Source: Desulfovibrionaceae bacterium CG1_02_65_16 (GTDB lineage Bacteria; Desulfobacterota; Desulfovibrionia; Desulfovibrionales; Desulfovibrionaceae). Taken from it: 40,334 nt of DNA. Below the pieces are notes generated by a model. That model saw only the letters and a list, made by a program, of their open reading frames with translations. It searched no databases and was not told the origin of the DNA. The translations under genes were made by a program, and so were the position numbers. The stretch covers positions 11,092 through 51,425 of the forward strand of contig MNUQ01000114.1 in NCBI GenBank assembly GCA_001871085.1, in the 5' to 3' direction. Each line of letters begins with the position of its first letter. The first letter of the stretch is position 1. Shown here piece by piece: positions 28,527 to 36,686 of this stretch.

Positions 28527-29405
28527 GTGAGTTCATGTTCCGGCGGCTCCTGCTCCTCTGGCGATAACAACGCCAAGATCGCCATGCAGGACCAGCTTAT
28601 CACGATGACCCTGGAGCACATCCGCTACAAGCTGTTCGTCATGAGCGGCAAGGGCGGCGTGGGCAAGAGTTCGGTTTCCGTCAACATCGCCGCCGCGCTC
28701 GCCGCGCGGGGGTTCAAGGTCGGCCTCATGGACGTGGACATCCACGGCCCCAGCGTGCCGCGCCTGCTTGGCCTTTCCGGCCAAATGGAGGTGGACCGCG
28801 GCAGTCTGATAAAACCCAAGCAATACAGCGAAAATCTGCATGTCGTCTCCATGGATTCGCTTCTGCTCGACCCGGACCAGGCCGTGCTCTGGCGCGGGCC
28901 CATGAAGACCTCCGCCATCCGCCAGTTCATTTCCGACGTGCAGTGGGGCGATCTGGACTTCCTCGTGATCGATTCGCCTCCCGGCACGGGCGACGAACCC
29001 ATGACCGTGCTGAAGCTTATCCCCGAGGCGCTCGCCGTGGTCGTCACCACCCCGCAGGAGATTTCCCTGGCCGACGTGCGCAAGGCCATAAACTTTTTGC
29101 AGTACGCCCAGGCGAACATTCTTGGCGTGGTCGAGAACATGAGCGGTCTGGCCTGTCCTTACTGCGGCAAGCAGATCGATCTGTTCAAGAAAGGCGGCGG
29201 CAAGGACCTGGCCGAGCAGTACGGCCTGGAGTTTTTGGGCGCCATCCCGCTGGATCCCGCCACGGTTGTCGCCGGCGACATTGGCAAGCCGGTGGTGCTT
29301 ATGGAGGGCGATTGCCCGGCCAAACGCGCGCTGCTCGACCTTGGCGACCGCGTGGCCCTGGCCGCGCAGACCAGCCTGGAGGCCGCCTCCACCGTGCATA
29401 GATAA
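28527..29405 (+). CDS. mrp: Mrp/NBP35 family ATP-binding iron-sulfur carrier
   Basis: This 292-residue P-loop ATPase carries and inserts iron-sulfur clusters into apoproteins. The deviant Walker A Ser-Gly-Lys-Gly-Gly-Val-Gly-Lys-Ser-Ser starts near residue 40, with Met-Asp-Val-Asp-Ile-His-Gly-Pro-Ser-Val-Pro next, and the cluster-binding Cys-Pro-Tyr-Cys-Gly-Lys at about 211. An N-terminal Ser/Cys/Gly tail (Cys-Ser-Gly-Gly-Ser-Cys) may be a further metal site. The start is GTG at 28527 behind GGGAGAG. It is 18 bases before pgsA. An imperfect inverted repeat lies in its 5' region at 28450-28497. Confidence 0.93.
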   Translation: MSSCSGGSCSSGDNNAKIAMQDQLITMTLEHIRYKLFVMSGKGGVGKSSVSVNIAAALAARGFKVGLMDVDIHGPSVPRLLGLSGQMEVDRGSLIKPKQYSENLHVVSMDSLLLDPDQAVLWRGPMKTSAIRQFISDVQWGDLDFLVIDSPPGTGDEPMTVLKLIPEALAVVVTTPQEISLADVRKAINFLQYAQANILGVVENMSGLACPYCGKQIDLFKKGGGKDLAEQYGLEFLGAIPLDPATVVAGDIGKPVVLMEGDCPAKRALLDLGDRVALAAQTSLEAASTVHR

Positions 29406-29422
29406 GGGGCTGACAGTCGGCC

Positions 29423-29983
29423 ATGACCTTGAACCTGGCGAACATGCTCACCCTGGGCCGCATCTTTGCGGTGCCGGTCATCGTCGCGCTGCTGTATCTG
29501 GAACGCTCGCTGCAATCGGTGTTTTTGGCCTATGTCTCGACGGGCGTGTTTATTCTGGCCTCGCTGACGGATATGGCCGACGGCTACATCGCCCGGCGGC
29601 AGAACATCATCACCAACCTTGGCAAGTTTTTGGACCCGCTGGCGGACAAGCTGCTCATCAGCTCCGTGCTCATCATGTTGGTGGAGCTGCGCTGGGTGGA
29701 CGCCTGGATCGTGGTCGTCATCGTCTGCCGCGAAATCGCCGTCACTGGCATGCGCGGCATCGCGGCGGACAAGGGCGTCATCATCGCGGCGGACAGGTAC
29801 GGCAAGATGAAGACCATCGCGCAAAGCCTCGCGCTGGTGCCTCTTTTGGCGCACTATCCCCTGTTCGGGTTCGATCCGGTGCCGCTGGGCACTATGATTC
29901 TGTATCTTGCTCTTGTGCTTACGGTTTTTTCCGGTGGAAATTATCTGTACAATTTCTATAAGAACTGGTTACAAGCGGAATGA
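29423..29983 (+). CDS. pgsA: CDP-diacylglycerol-glycerol-3-phosphate 3-phosphatidyltransferase
   Basis: This 186-residue membrane enzyme makes phosphatidylglycerol phosphate, the committed step to phosphatidylglycerol and cardiolipin. The CDP-alcohol signature is complete (Asp50, Asp53, Gly54, Ala57, Arg58, Gly67, Asp71, Asp75). The N-terminus Asn-Leu-Ala-Asn-Met-Leu-Thr-Leu-Gly-Arg-Ile and the CRE-x-A-V-T-G-M-R block (Cys-Arg-Glu-Ile-Ala-Val-Thr-Gly-Met-Arg, near 107-116) are characteristic of PgsA itself. Four to five membrane segments fit the length. The first gene of this superfamily in the window (721-1308) is a paralogue. Confidence 0.93.
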   Translation: MTLNLANMLTLGRIFAVPVIVALLYLERSLQSVFLAYVSTGVFILASLTDMADGYIARRQNIITNLGKFLDPLADKLLISSVLIMLVELRWVDAWIVVVIVCREIAVTGMRGIAADKGVIIAADRYGKMKTIAQSLALVPLLAHYPLFGFDPVPLGTMILYLALVLTVFSGGNYLYNFYKNWLQAE

Positions 29984-30035
29984 CCGTTGTGCGCCGCCGT
30001 TGCGGCGCCGTCTGGCGGGCGTTTCGGAGCAGGGA

Positions 30036-30311
30036 ATGAACAGGGTGTACACCAGCCACATGGCGCGCATCTCCAACTGCCTGGAGACCATCCTTGAGCT
30101 TGAGCCCGAGCTTGAGAAAATCGAGTTCGGCAAAAGTCTCTTGGAGGAATTCGGCGTGTTGAAGGATTTCTTGCGGCGCATCGACACCGTGGCCCTGAAC
30201 GAGGATGATGTGGAGCGTGTGGAAGCAGCCACGGCCAACTTTTTGGACGAGTTGCGAGGCCCGCTTTCGCAAAGCCGGTCCGGCAGAAGCGGCGCCTCGC
30301 GCCTGCAGTGA
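30036..30311 (+). CDS. Small hypothetical protein
   Basis: This 91-residue soluble, helical protein is read from the ATG at 30036 behind GGAGCAGGG. It is rich in Glu and Leu (Leu-Glu-Leu-Glu-Pro-Glu-Leu-Glu-Lys-Ile-Glu-Phe-Gly) with a Ser/Arg-rich tail. No metal or membrane motif is seen. It lies 52 bases after pgsA, across a small perfect hairpin (29991-30008), and 9 bases before ftsB, so it probably shares the ftsB transcript. Family not recognised. Confidence 0.7.
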   Translation: MNRVYTSHMARISNCLETILELEPELEKIEFGKSLLEEFGVLKDFLRRIDTVALNEDDVERVEAATANFLDELRGPLSQSRSGRSGASRLQ

Positions 30312-30320
30312 GGGCAGAAC

Positions 30321-30641
30321 ATGGCCCGTCGCGTTCTGCTTGCCTTGCTATTGCTCGTCAACGTGGTGCTGCTGTTCCGGCTCATCTGGAGCGATCATGG
30401 CGTCATAGCGTACATGAACATGCGCCACCGCTCCGCCAAGCTGGAGGACCAACTGCGCGACGTGGACGCCCGCAGCCTGGAGTTGAGCAACGAGATCCGG
30501 CGGCTCAAAGCCGACCGCGCCTATCAGGAGCGCGTCATCCGCGAACGCATGAATTACGTGAAAGCAAACGAAGTGTTGTATATCTTCTCTGGCAAGGTCG
30601 ACGTAGCCCAGGGGGCCATGGACGATGAGAAGAAAGATTGA
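30321..30641 (+). CDS. ftsB: FtsB/DivIC-like septum formation initiator
   Basis: This 106-residue bitopic protein has one N-terminal membrane helix (residues 5-22), then a leucine-zipper-like periplasmic coiled coil (about 38-75), then the family end Arg-Glu-Arg-Met-Asn-Tyr-Val-Lys-Ala-Asn-Glu-Val-Leu-Tyr-Ile-Phe, which fits Pfam DivIC/FtsB. FtsB works with FtsL and FtsQ in the division complex. GAGGGC precedes the ATG. Its last 17 bases overlap the next gene, which suggests coupled translation. Confidence 0.88.
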   Translation: MARRVLLALLLLVNVVLLFRLIWSDHGVIAYMNMRHRSAKLEDQLRDVDARSLELSNEIRRLKADRAYQERVIRERMNYVKANEVLYIFSGKVDVAQGAMDDEKKD

Positions 30642-31524
30642 GTGGTACCAAGAGGTTCTGGCGTTGGAGCCGGGCTCGCGGATTTTCTTTCCGCTGGCCA
30701 AGCTCTTTGTGGAGTTCGGCCAGTTCGAGGACGCCGAGCGGACCCTGCGGCAGGGACTGGACCGGCACCCCGATTCCATGGAGGCCCGGCTGCTGCTTGT
30801 GCAGGTGCTGACGCGCCTGGAGCGCTTCGAAGAGGCCAACGAGCAGTTGTCCCTCATCACCAAACCCCTTGAGCGCTACCCGGCTTTCTGGACCCTTTGG
30901 GCCAGGCAGGCGGCGGAGAAGGACCGCGACTTCTCGGTGTTCCTCATGCTTGTGGCTTCGCATTTCACCGACAAGCCGGTCAAATGGACCGATGTGGTCA
31001 TAGAGGGGCTTCAGACCATCACCGATCGTCTGCTCACCCCGCTTCCCGCTTCGGCCAAGCCCGCGCGTGAGCCGGCCAAGCCCGCGACGGAGAAGCCCGC
31101 CGCCCCGGTCCTTGCCGCGCCCCAGCCTGCCGCCCCCCCTGCGACACAGCTCGCGCCTGCCGCGCCGGCGGCAGCTTCCGTCGCGGCGGACAACGGAGCT
31201 GACGCGCCTTATGAGGGGCCCACGCCCGAGCCCAGCAGCTTCCGCACGCGCACCATGGCCGAACTGCTGGCCAGCCAGGGCGACTACGCCGGGGCGCTCG
31301 GCATCTACCGCGAACTGTGGGGCCGCGCTTTGAACGATCAGGAGCGCGCCGATCTTTCCGGACGCATCAAGACCCTTGAGGCGGGACTGGCCGCCGCGCC
31401 AGCGCCGGAGGCCGCTCCCAAGCCCGTCGTCGAAGAGGACCCTTTTGGCAAGCACGCCAAAAATCGCCTGATGAGCACCCTGGAAGCCCTTGCGGCTCGC
31501 CTCGAATCCCGAGTCCAGGCCTGA
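30625..31524 (+). CDS. TPR-repeat protein with Pro/Ala-rich linker
   Basis: This 299-residue protein starts inside the ftsB gene. Residues 1-85 hold TPR-like repeats (Pro-Leu-Ala-Lys-Leu-Phe-Val-Glu-Phe-Gly-Gln-Phe-Glu-Asp-Ala-Glu, then a matching Leu-Leu-Val-Gln-Val-Leu unit). A Pro-Ala-Lys-rich stretch (about 135-190) links to a C-terminal helical pair at 210-260 with another TPR-like unit (Leu-Ala-Ser-Gln-Gly-Asp-Tyr-Ala-Gly-Ala-Leu-Gly-Ile-Tyr). No signal peptide is seen, so it is probably cytoplasmic. The overlap with ftsB suggests a division or envelope role, but the sequence does not show it. Confidence 0.8.
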   Translation: MRRKIEWYQEVLALEPGSRIFFPLAKLFVEFGQFEDAERTLRQGLDRHPDSMEARLLLVQVLTRLERFEEANEQLSLITKPLERYPAFWTLWARQAAEKDRDFSVFLMLVASHFTDKPVKWTDVVIEGLQTITDRLLTPLPASAKPAREPAKPATEKPAAPVLAAPQPAAPPATQLAPAAPAAASVAADNGADAPYEGPTPEPSSFRTRTMAELLASQGDYAGALGIYRELWGRALNDQERADLSGRIKTLEAGLAAAPAPEAAPKPVVEEDPFGKHAKNRLMSTLEALAARLESRVQA

Positions 31525-31551
31525 TCTTCCACCGGATCGAGGTTGCAGAAC

Positions 31552-32424
31552 ATGTTTGAACGGATTCCGTCGTTTTTCGCCGGGCGCCACGCGCGCCGTC
31601 TGGCCACCGCGCTGTTGCCGGCCGTTCTTCTCGCCACGTTGGCCGGCTGCGGCGCGTTTGGCAGCTGGGACACCACCGCCAGCTCCATGCGGTCCACCAT
31701 GCGCGAAACCCGGGACTTCATAAACCCGGCGCCCCGCGTTGATGTTGAGCGCTACAAATGGAATAATCCCAATCAGGAAAAGCTGGCGCTGTTGTTCTCG
31801 CCAGTGGACGCCAAGGTCATGGCGCTCTCACAGTATGTCACCAGCATCGACTCGCGCCCGGACCAGCCTTGGATCGACGCGCTGTTGCTGCGCTTCCCCT
31901 GGGTTGACGGCATTATTGTGGCCGACGCCAAGGGCGAGATTCTGACCCGCAAGCCGCCGGTGCCTCTGAAGCGTTTCAGCGAACCGCTGGTGTTCGAATC
32001 CATCTGGCGCGAGACTCTCATCAAGACCGTTGTGGACTACACGTCCTTTGGGCCGGAACTCTATTTCGGCATGCCCAACTACGAAGGACCGGACTTTGTC
32101 GGCCTGCACGTTGTGTATTTCGATCCGCGCGTGTTGTTCACCTTCTGCCCCCAGCCGCAGGAGCTGCTCATCATCGACCCCCGGGCCAAGCAGATGTGGA
32201 CGGCGGAGGGTTCGCAGCATCCCGGCGCGGAGGAGCTGCTCGCTACGGACTGGCTCAGCGTCATGAAGGAAAAAATCCACGGCACGGTCATGGCCGGCGG
32301 CAAGCAGTACACGTGGCTCGCGCGCTTCATTGGCCGCGATCTCTTTGTCTACGCCACGGAGAGCGCCAACGCCTCGTTCGAGGACAAAGGCTTCTCCATC
32401 CCGTTTTTTGGCGGCAACTCGTAA
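31552..32424 (+). CDS. Putative lipoprotein with sensor-like domain
   Basis: This 290-residue protein has a hydrophobic N-terminus ending in a lipobox Leu-Ala-Thr-Leu-Ala-Gly-Cys near residue 33, so it is likely lipidated and on the periplasmic side. The mature part has a Cache/PDC-like flavour ([16 protein letters not shown]) without membrane or kinase modules. The ATG at 31552 is preferred over a TTG at 31543. It follows the TPR gene by 27 bases and precedes fbp by 37. Function unknown. Confidence 0.75.
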   Translation: MFERIPSFFAGRHARRLATALLPAVLLATLAGCGAFGSWDTTASSMRSTMRETRDFINPAPRVDVERYKWNNPNQEKLALLFSPVDAKVMALSQYVTSIDSRPDQPWIDALLLRFPWVDGIIVADAKGEILTRKPPVPLKRFSEPLVFESIWRETLIKTVVDYTSFGPELYFGMPNYEGPDFVGLHVVYFDPRVLFTFCPQPQELLIIDPRAKQMWTAEGSQHPGAEELLATDWLSVMKEKIHGTVMAGGKQYTWLARFIGRDLFVYATESANASFEDKGFSIPFFGGNS

Positions 32425-32461
32425 CGGTTCAGCGCGCGCCCGCGCACGGAGGGCCCCCCCT

Positions 32462-33481
32462 ATGTCGCAGCAAATCACCGTCACCGAGCACCTTCTCCTG
32501 CATCAGAAGCAGGTGCCCATGGCCACTGGCCGCTTCACCCGCCTGTTCAACGAGCTCATCCTCTCCGCCAAGCTCATCCACCGTGAGGTCAGCAAGGCGG
32601 GGCTGGTGGATGTGCTGGGCTTCACCGGCGACATCAACGTCCAGGGCGAAGAGGTCAAGAAGCTTGATGAGTTCTCCAATCGCGTGCTCATCCATCGCCT
32701 GTCGCGCTGCGGCGCGCTGTGCGCCATGGCCAGCGAGGAGAACGCCGACATCATCGAGATCCCCGACGGCCTGCCCACGGGCGACTACTTCGTCATTTTC
32801 GACCCGCTGGACGGCTCCTCGAACATCGACGCCAACGTGAGCATAGGCACTATTTTCTCCATCTACCGGCGCAAGAGCCCCGGCGACTCGCGTCTGCTCG
32901 CCAGCGACTATTTGCAGCAGGGCTCGGAGCAGGTTGCCGCCGGCTACATTCTGTACGGTTCGTCCACCATGATGGTCTTCACCACCGGCGACGGCGTGAA
33001 CGGCTTCACCCTGGACCCCAGCGTGGGCGAGTTCCTGCTCTCGCACCCGAACATCCGCATCCCCGAGCAGGGCAACACCTACTCCGTGAACGAGGGCTAC
33101 TACCACTACTGGGACGAGCCCACGCTCGAGGTGCTGGCGCATTTCAAGGCCGCCGGCATGACGCGCAAGAAGCCCTACAGCCTGCGGTACATCGGATCGC
33201 TGGTGAGCGACTTTCACCGCAATCTCATCTACGGCGGCATCTTCATGTACCCGGCCGACAGCCGCGACCCCAGCAAGCCCAGCGGCAAACTGCGCCTTAT
33301 GTGCGAGGCCGCGCCCATGGCCTTCATCGTGGAGCAGGCAGGCGGCATGGCCATTGATGGCGTGAACCGCATTCTGGACATCGTGCCCCAGCATCTGCAC
33401 CAGCGCGTGCCGCTGTTCGTGGGGTCGAAGAAAGACGTGGAGCAGGTGCGCGCCATTTACGAAAAGGCCAGGCAGGCGTAA
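32462..33481 (+). CDS. fbp: Fructose-1,6-bisphosphatase, class I
   Basis: This 339-residue metal-dependent phosphatase converts fructose 1,6-bisphosphate to fructose 6-phosphate, the key gluconeogenic step. The signature Phe-Asp-Pro-Leu-Asp-Gly-Ser-Ser-Asn is near 119-127, and the metal Glu in Ala-Ser-Glu-Glu-Asn near 98. The substrate stretch Leu-Arg-Tyr-Ile-Gly-Ser-Leu-Val near 243 and Lys-Leu-Arg-Leu-Met-Cys-Glu near 281 are also present. I start at the ATG 32462; the frame is open further upstream but inside the lipoprotein gene. tsaD follows after 5 bases. Confidence 0.96.
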   Translation: MSQQITVTEHLLLHQKQVPMATGRFTRLFNELILSAKLIHREVSKAGLVDVLGFTGDINVQGEEVKKLDEFSNRVLIHRLSRCGALCAMASEENADIIEIPDGLPTGDYFVIFDPLDGSSNIDANVSIGTIFSIYRRKSPGDSRLLASDYLQQGSEQVAAGYILYGSSTMMVFTTGDGVNGFTLDPSVGEFLLSHPNIRIPEQGNTYSVNEGYYHYWDEPTLEVLAHFKAAGMTRKKPYSLRYIGSLVSDFHRNLIYGGIFMYPADSRDPSKPSGKLRLMCEAAPMAFIVEQAGGMAIDGVNRILDIVPQHLHQRVPLFVGSKKDVEQVRAIYEKARQA

Positions 33482-33486
33482 GCGCC

Positions 33487-34575
33487 GTGTTCGTCCTTGG
33501 CGTTGAGACCTCCTGCGACGAGACCGGCGTCGCCCTTGTGCGCGATGGCCGTCTCGTGGCGGAGGCTTTGGCCTCGCAGACGGACATCCATGCCGTGTTC
33601 GGCGGCGTGGTGCCGGAGATAGCCTCCCGTGAGCACCAGCGCATGCTGCCGCCGCTCTTCGCCGATCTGCTCGCCAAGTCCGGCGCCTCCGCGGGCGACA
33701 TTGACGCCGTGGCCGTGGCGCGCGGGCCCGGGCTGCTCGGCAGCCTGCTCGTGGGCCTTTCCTTCGCCAAGGGCCTGTGTCTGGCCACGGGAGCGGACCT
33801 CATCGGCGTGGACCACCTGCACGCGCATTTGCTCGCCCCGGGGCTGGAGGCGGAGATGCGCTTCCCGGCCCTCGGGCTGCTCGTTTCCGGTGGGCACACG
33901 CACATCTACCGCATCGACTCGCCGACCGAGTTCAAGCTGCTGGGCCGCACCCTCGACGACGCCGCCGGCGAGGCCTTCGACAAGGTCGCCAAGCTGCTCA
34001 ATCTGCCCTATCCCGGCGGTCGCTACCTGGACGATCTGAGCCAGGGCGTGACGCCGGACACTGCGTTGTTTCCGCTGGCCTATGTGCACAACCACAATCT
34101 CGATTTCAGCTTCAGCGGGCTTAAAACGGCCGTTGCCGAGTATTTGGGCAAGCATCCGCATCTGGCCTTCACCGCCATGCCCGACACGTCGGCCCTGCTG
34201 CGCGAGGGCGCGAGGGCGCTTTGCCCGCATCCGGAAGAGCTGGCCCGGGTCGCCGCCTCCTTCAACTACGCGGTGGCCGAGACGCTGCGCCTCAAGGTGG
34301 AGCGCGCCCTGGAGCGCGAGCGGGACGTGGTCTCGCTCGTTGTGGCTGGCGGGGTGGCCGCCAATTCGCATGTGCGCGCGGCCATGACCCGCGTTGCCGC
34401 CGCGCACGGCCTGGCGGCCTGCCTGCCGCGCCCGGCCCTGTGCACGGATAACGCCGCCATGGTGGCTCGCGCCGGCTATCTTGCCCTGGCCGCCGGCTAC
34501 CGCCATGGGCTGGACCTGGAATCCGTGCCGCGCGGGCGCGCCGTGCCGCGCGATTGGACGCGTGTGACGCAGTAG
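33487..34575 (+). CDS. tsaD: tRNA N6-adenosine threonylcarbamoyltransferase
   Basis: This 362-residue ASKHA-fold protein makes threonylcarbamoyl-adenosine-37 on ANN-reading tRNAs with TsaB, TsaE and TsaC. It starts Val-Leu-Gly-Val-Glu-Thr-Ser-Cys-Asp-Glu-Thr and has the metal-binding His-x3-His motif in Asp-His-Leu-His-Ala-His near 112-117, the Ser-Gly-Gly-His-Thr block near 137 and the late Gly-Gly-Val-Ala-Ala-Asn-Ser near 292. The start is GTG at 33487, 5 bases after fbp, with a weak ribosome site. The length is slightly above the usual 335-345. No tsaB or tsaE is in the window. Confidence 0.95.
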   Translation: MFVLGVETSCDETGVALVRDGRLVAEALASQTDIHAVFGGVVPEIASREHQRMLPPLFADLLAKSGASAGDIDAVAVARGPGLLGSLLVGLSFAKGLCLATGADLIGVDHLHAHLLAPGLEAEMRFPALGLLVSGGHTHIYRIDSPTEFKLLGRTLDDAAGEAFDKVAKLLNLPYPGGRYLDDLSQGVTPDTALFPLAYVHNHNLDFSFSGLKTAVAEYLGKHPHLAFTAMPDTSALLREGARALCPHPEELARVAASFNYAVAETLRLKVERALERERDVVSLVVAGGVAANSHVRAAMTRVAAAHGLAACLPRPALCTDNAAMVARAGYLALAAGYRHGLDLESVPRGRAVPRDWTRVTQ

Positions 34576-34592
34576 CCGCGCGGGCTTGCGGC

Positions 34593-34621
34593 TTGACAGA
34601 AACAGCACGCGGAACTAACTT
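34593..34621 (+). promoter_or_regulatory. Candidate sigma70 promoter for trxA-trxB
   Basis: A perfect TTGACA (34593-34598) and TAACTT (34616-34621) are separated by 17 bases. It lies about 90 bases before the trxA ATG in the 135-base gap after tsaD. Confidence 0.5.
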
Positions 34622-34710
34622 CTAAAGAATGCGGCATGGCCTTTCTTGCTGGCCGTTCGCCGTTGCAAGTGTGTCTCTGATCCCGACAATATCGACCCCA
34701 AGGAGTGAAT

Positions 34711-35028
34711 ATGGCTACCCAGGTGACCGACGGTAATTTTGAGCAGGAAGTGTTGCAGAGCCCCGTGCCCGTTTTGGTCGATTTTTGGGCGCCGTGGTGC
34801 GGTCCCTGTCGCGCCATGGGTCCCATCATCGACGAGCTCGCCACGGAACTCGAGGGCAAGGTCAAGATCTGCAAGATGAACGTTGACGAGAATTCCGCCA
34901 GCCCCAGCCGCTTCGGCATCCGCGCCATTCCCACGCTTATTTTGTTCAAGGGCGGCGAGGTTGTGGACCAGTCCACCGGCGCCGTCTCCAAGAGCAGCAT
35001 CAAGGACATGATCGCGAAAAAGGCCTAG
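34711..35028 (+). CDS. trxA: Thioredoxin
   Basis: This 105-residue thioredoxin has the active site Trp-Cys-Gly-Pro-Cys at residues 29-33, the cis-Pro in Ile-Pro-Thr-Leu near 74, and the fold-typical Val-Asp-Phe-Trp-Ala-Pro. It reduces protein disulfides using electrons from TrxB. AAGGAG precedes the ATG at 34711 with a short spacer; an in-frame GTG two codons earlier is less likely. trxB follows after 7 bases in the classical pair, with the candidate promoter upstream. Confidence 0.96.
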   Translation: MATQVTDGNFEQEVLQSPVPVLVDFWAPWCGPCRAMGPIIDELATELEGKVKICKMNVDENSASPSRFGIRAIPTLILFKGGEVVDQSTGAVSKSSIKDMIAKKA

Positions 35029-35035
35029 GAGCAGC

Positions 35036-35965
35036 ATGAAAGACTACGAAGCCGTCGTCATTGGCGGCGGGCCCGCCGGGCTCGCCGCTGCCTTGTATCT
35101 CGCCAGGTCTGGCGTCAAGATTGCGCTGGTGGAGAAGCTCTCCCCTGGCGGCCAGGTGCTTATGACCGAGGAGATCGAGAACTATCCCGGGTTCCCCAAG
35201 CCGGTGAAAGGCTATGAGCTTGTGGACAAGTTCGTTGAGCATCTCTCCGCCTATGAGCTTGCCCGGCACTCCGACGAAGTGCGCTCCATAACAGCCCAGG
35301 ACGGCGGTTATGTCATCCAGGTGGGTGACGAAACGCTCCAGGCCAAGGCCGTGGTGCTGTGCACCGGCGCGCGCTACAAGCATGTGGGCGTTCCCGGAGA
35401 GGACATGTACTCCGGGCGTGGCGTTTCGTACTGCGCCCTGTGCGACGGCAATTTCTTCAAGGGACGCACAGTCGCCGTCATCGGCGGCGGCAACTCCGCT
35501 CTTGAGGAATCGCTGTATTTGGCGCGCCTTGTGGATAAGCTCTACCTCATCCACCGGCGCGACGAATTCCGCGGCTGCAAATGCTATCAGAGCAAGTGCG
35601 AGATGAACCCGAAAATCTCCATTTTGCGCAGCACGGTTGTGGATGAGATCAAGGGCGACCCGTTCAAGGGCGTAACCGGCGTGACCCTGTCCAACGTCAA
35701 TACCGGCGAGAAGAGCGAACTGCCGGTGGACGGCGTGTTTGTGTTCATCGGTTTCGAGCCTGTGGCCTCCTTTGTGCCCGCCGGGCTGGAGCGCGACAAG
35801 GCCGGCTTTGTCGTCACCGATTGCGAGATGCGCACCAATCTGCCCGGCTTCTTCGCCGCGGGCGATGTGCGCAGCAAAAACTGCCGTCAGGTGGCGACCG
35901 CGGTCGGCGATGGCGCCACTGCCGCCACCGCGGCCTACGCCTATCTGGAAAGCCTGCATGCCTAA
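35036..35965 (+). CDS. trxB: Thioredoxin reductase
   Basis: This 309-residue flavoenzyme passes electrons from NAD(P)H through FAD to thioredoxin. The FAD motif is Gly-Gly-Gly-Pro-Ala-Gly-Leu-Ala near 9-16. The redox pair is Cys-Ala-Leu-Cys near 135-138, where Cys-Ala-Thr-Cys is common. The nucleotide-binding Gly-Gly-Gly-Asn-Ser-Ala and the His-Arg-Arg-x3-Arg block, usually linked to NADPH, are present near 151 and 176. The C-terminal Ala-Ala-Gly-Asp-Val closes the FAD domain. TAGGAG precedes the ATG. It overlaps bamD by 8 bases. Confidence 0.94.
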   Translation: MKDYEAVVIGGGPAGLAAALYLARSGVKIALVEKLSPGGQVLMTEEIENYPGFPKPVKGYELVDKFVEHLSAYELARHSDEVRSITAQDGGYVIQVGDETLQAKAVVLCTGARYKHVGVPGEDMYSGRGVSYCALCDGNFFKGRTVAVIGGGNSALEESLYLARLVDKLYLIHRRDEFRGCKCYQSKCEMNPKISILRSTVVDEIKGDPFKGVTGVTLSNVNTGEKSELPVDGVFVFIGFEPVASFVPAGLERDKAGFVVTDCEMRTNLPGFFAAGDVRSKNCRQVATAVGDGATAATAAYAYLESLHA

Positions 35966-36686
35966 ACGCTTCCTGGCAGTCCTCATGCTGCTCCTGCTGC
36001 CGGTTTTTGCCGGCTGCGGGCTCATCGACTACTATTTCCTGCCTCCGGCGGAGGACACCGCCCAGGAACTGTATGAGTCCGCAATGGACTACATGCAGGA
36101 GAAGCGCTACTCCCGCGCCGAGGACAACTTCCTCAAGCTGAAGGACCGTTATCCTTTTAGCCCGCTCACCCCTAAGGCGGAAGTCGCCCTGGGCGACGCG
36201 TACTACCTGGACGCGAAGTATCCCGAGGCCGTGGACGCCTATAAGGAATTCGAGTCGCTGCACCCCAGCAGCCCGCAGATTCCTTACGTGCTGTTCCAAA
36301 TGGGCCAGGCCAATCTCAAGATGTTCCGCACCATTGATTTGCGCCAGGACAATGTGAAAGAAGCGCTTGAGCTTTTTTACCGGCTGGAGGAATCCTACCC
36401 CAAGTCGGAGTACTCCAAGGCCACCAAGGAGAGCATCTACAAGTGCCGCAAAATTCTGGCCGAGCATGAGATTTTTGTCGGCGACTTTTTCTGGCGCACC
36501 GGCAAATATGGCGCGGCATGGCACCGCTACCTCTACATTTTGGAAAACTACGGCGATGTTGTCGAGTTCAAGGATTATGTGCGCAAGCAGGCGGAATACG
36601 CCTACTTCGAGTATCAGAAATCCCTTTCCGAAGAAGAGCGCGAGCGGGTGCAATGGACGTGGAAGCGCCTGCTTAAGTGGCTGTAG
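35958..36686 (+). CDS. bamD: Outer-membrane assembly lipoprotein BamD
   Basis: This 242-residue lipoprotein begins with a signal and lipobox ending Leu-Pro-Val-Phe-Ala-Gly-Cys at about 20. TPR-like helical pairs follow, starting Tyr-Glu-Ser-Ala-Met-Asp-Tyr-Met-Gln-Glu-Lys-Arg-Tyr near 40 and repeating with Pro-Glu-Ala-Val-Asp-Ala-Tyr-Lys-Glu-Phe-Glu near 93. BamD supports BamA in folding outer-membrane beta-barrels. The ATG is at 35958, overlapping the trxB stop by 8 bases. It overlaps the next gene by 10 bases. Confidence 0.88.
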   Translation: MPKRFLAVLMLLLLPVFAGCGLIDYYFLPPAEDTAQELYESAMDYMQEKRYSRAEDNFLKLKDRYPFSPLTPKAEVALGDAYYLDAKYPEAVDAYKEFESLHPSSPQIPYVLFQMGQANLKMFRTIDLRQDNVKEALELFYRLEESYPKSEYSKATKESIYKCRKILAEHEIFVGDFFWRTGKYGAAWHRYLYILENYGDVVEFKDYVRKQAEYAYFEYQKSLSEEERERVQWTWKRLLKWL

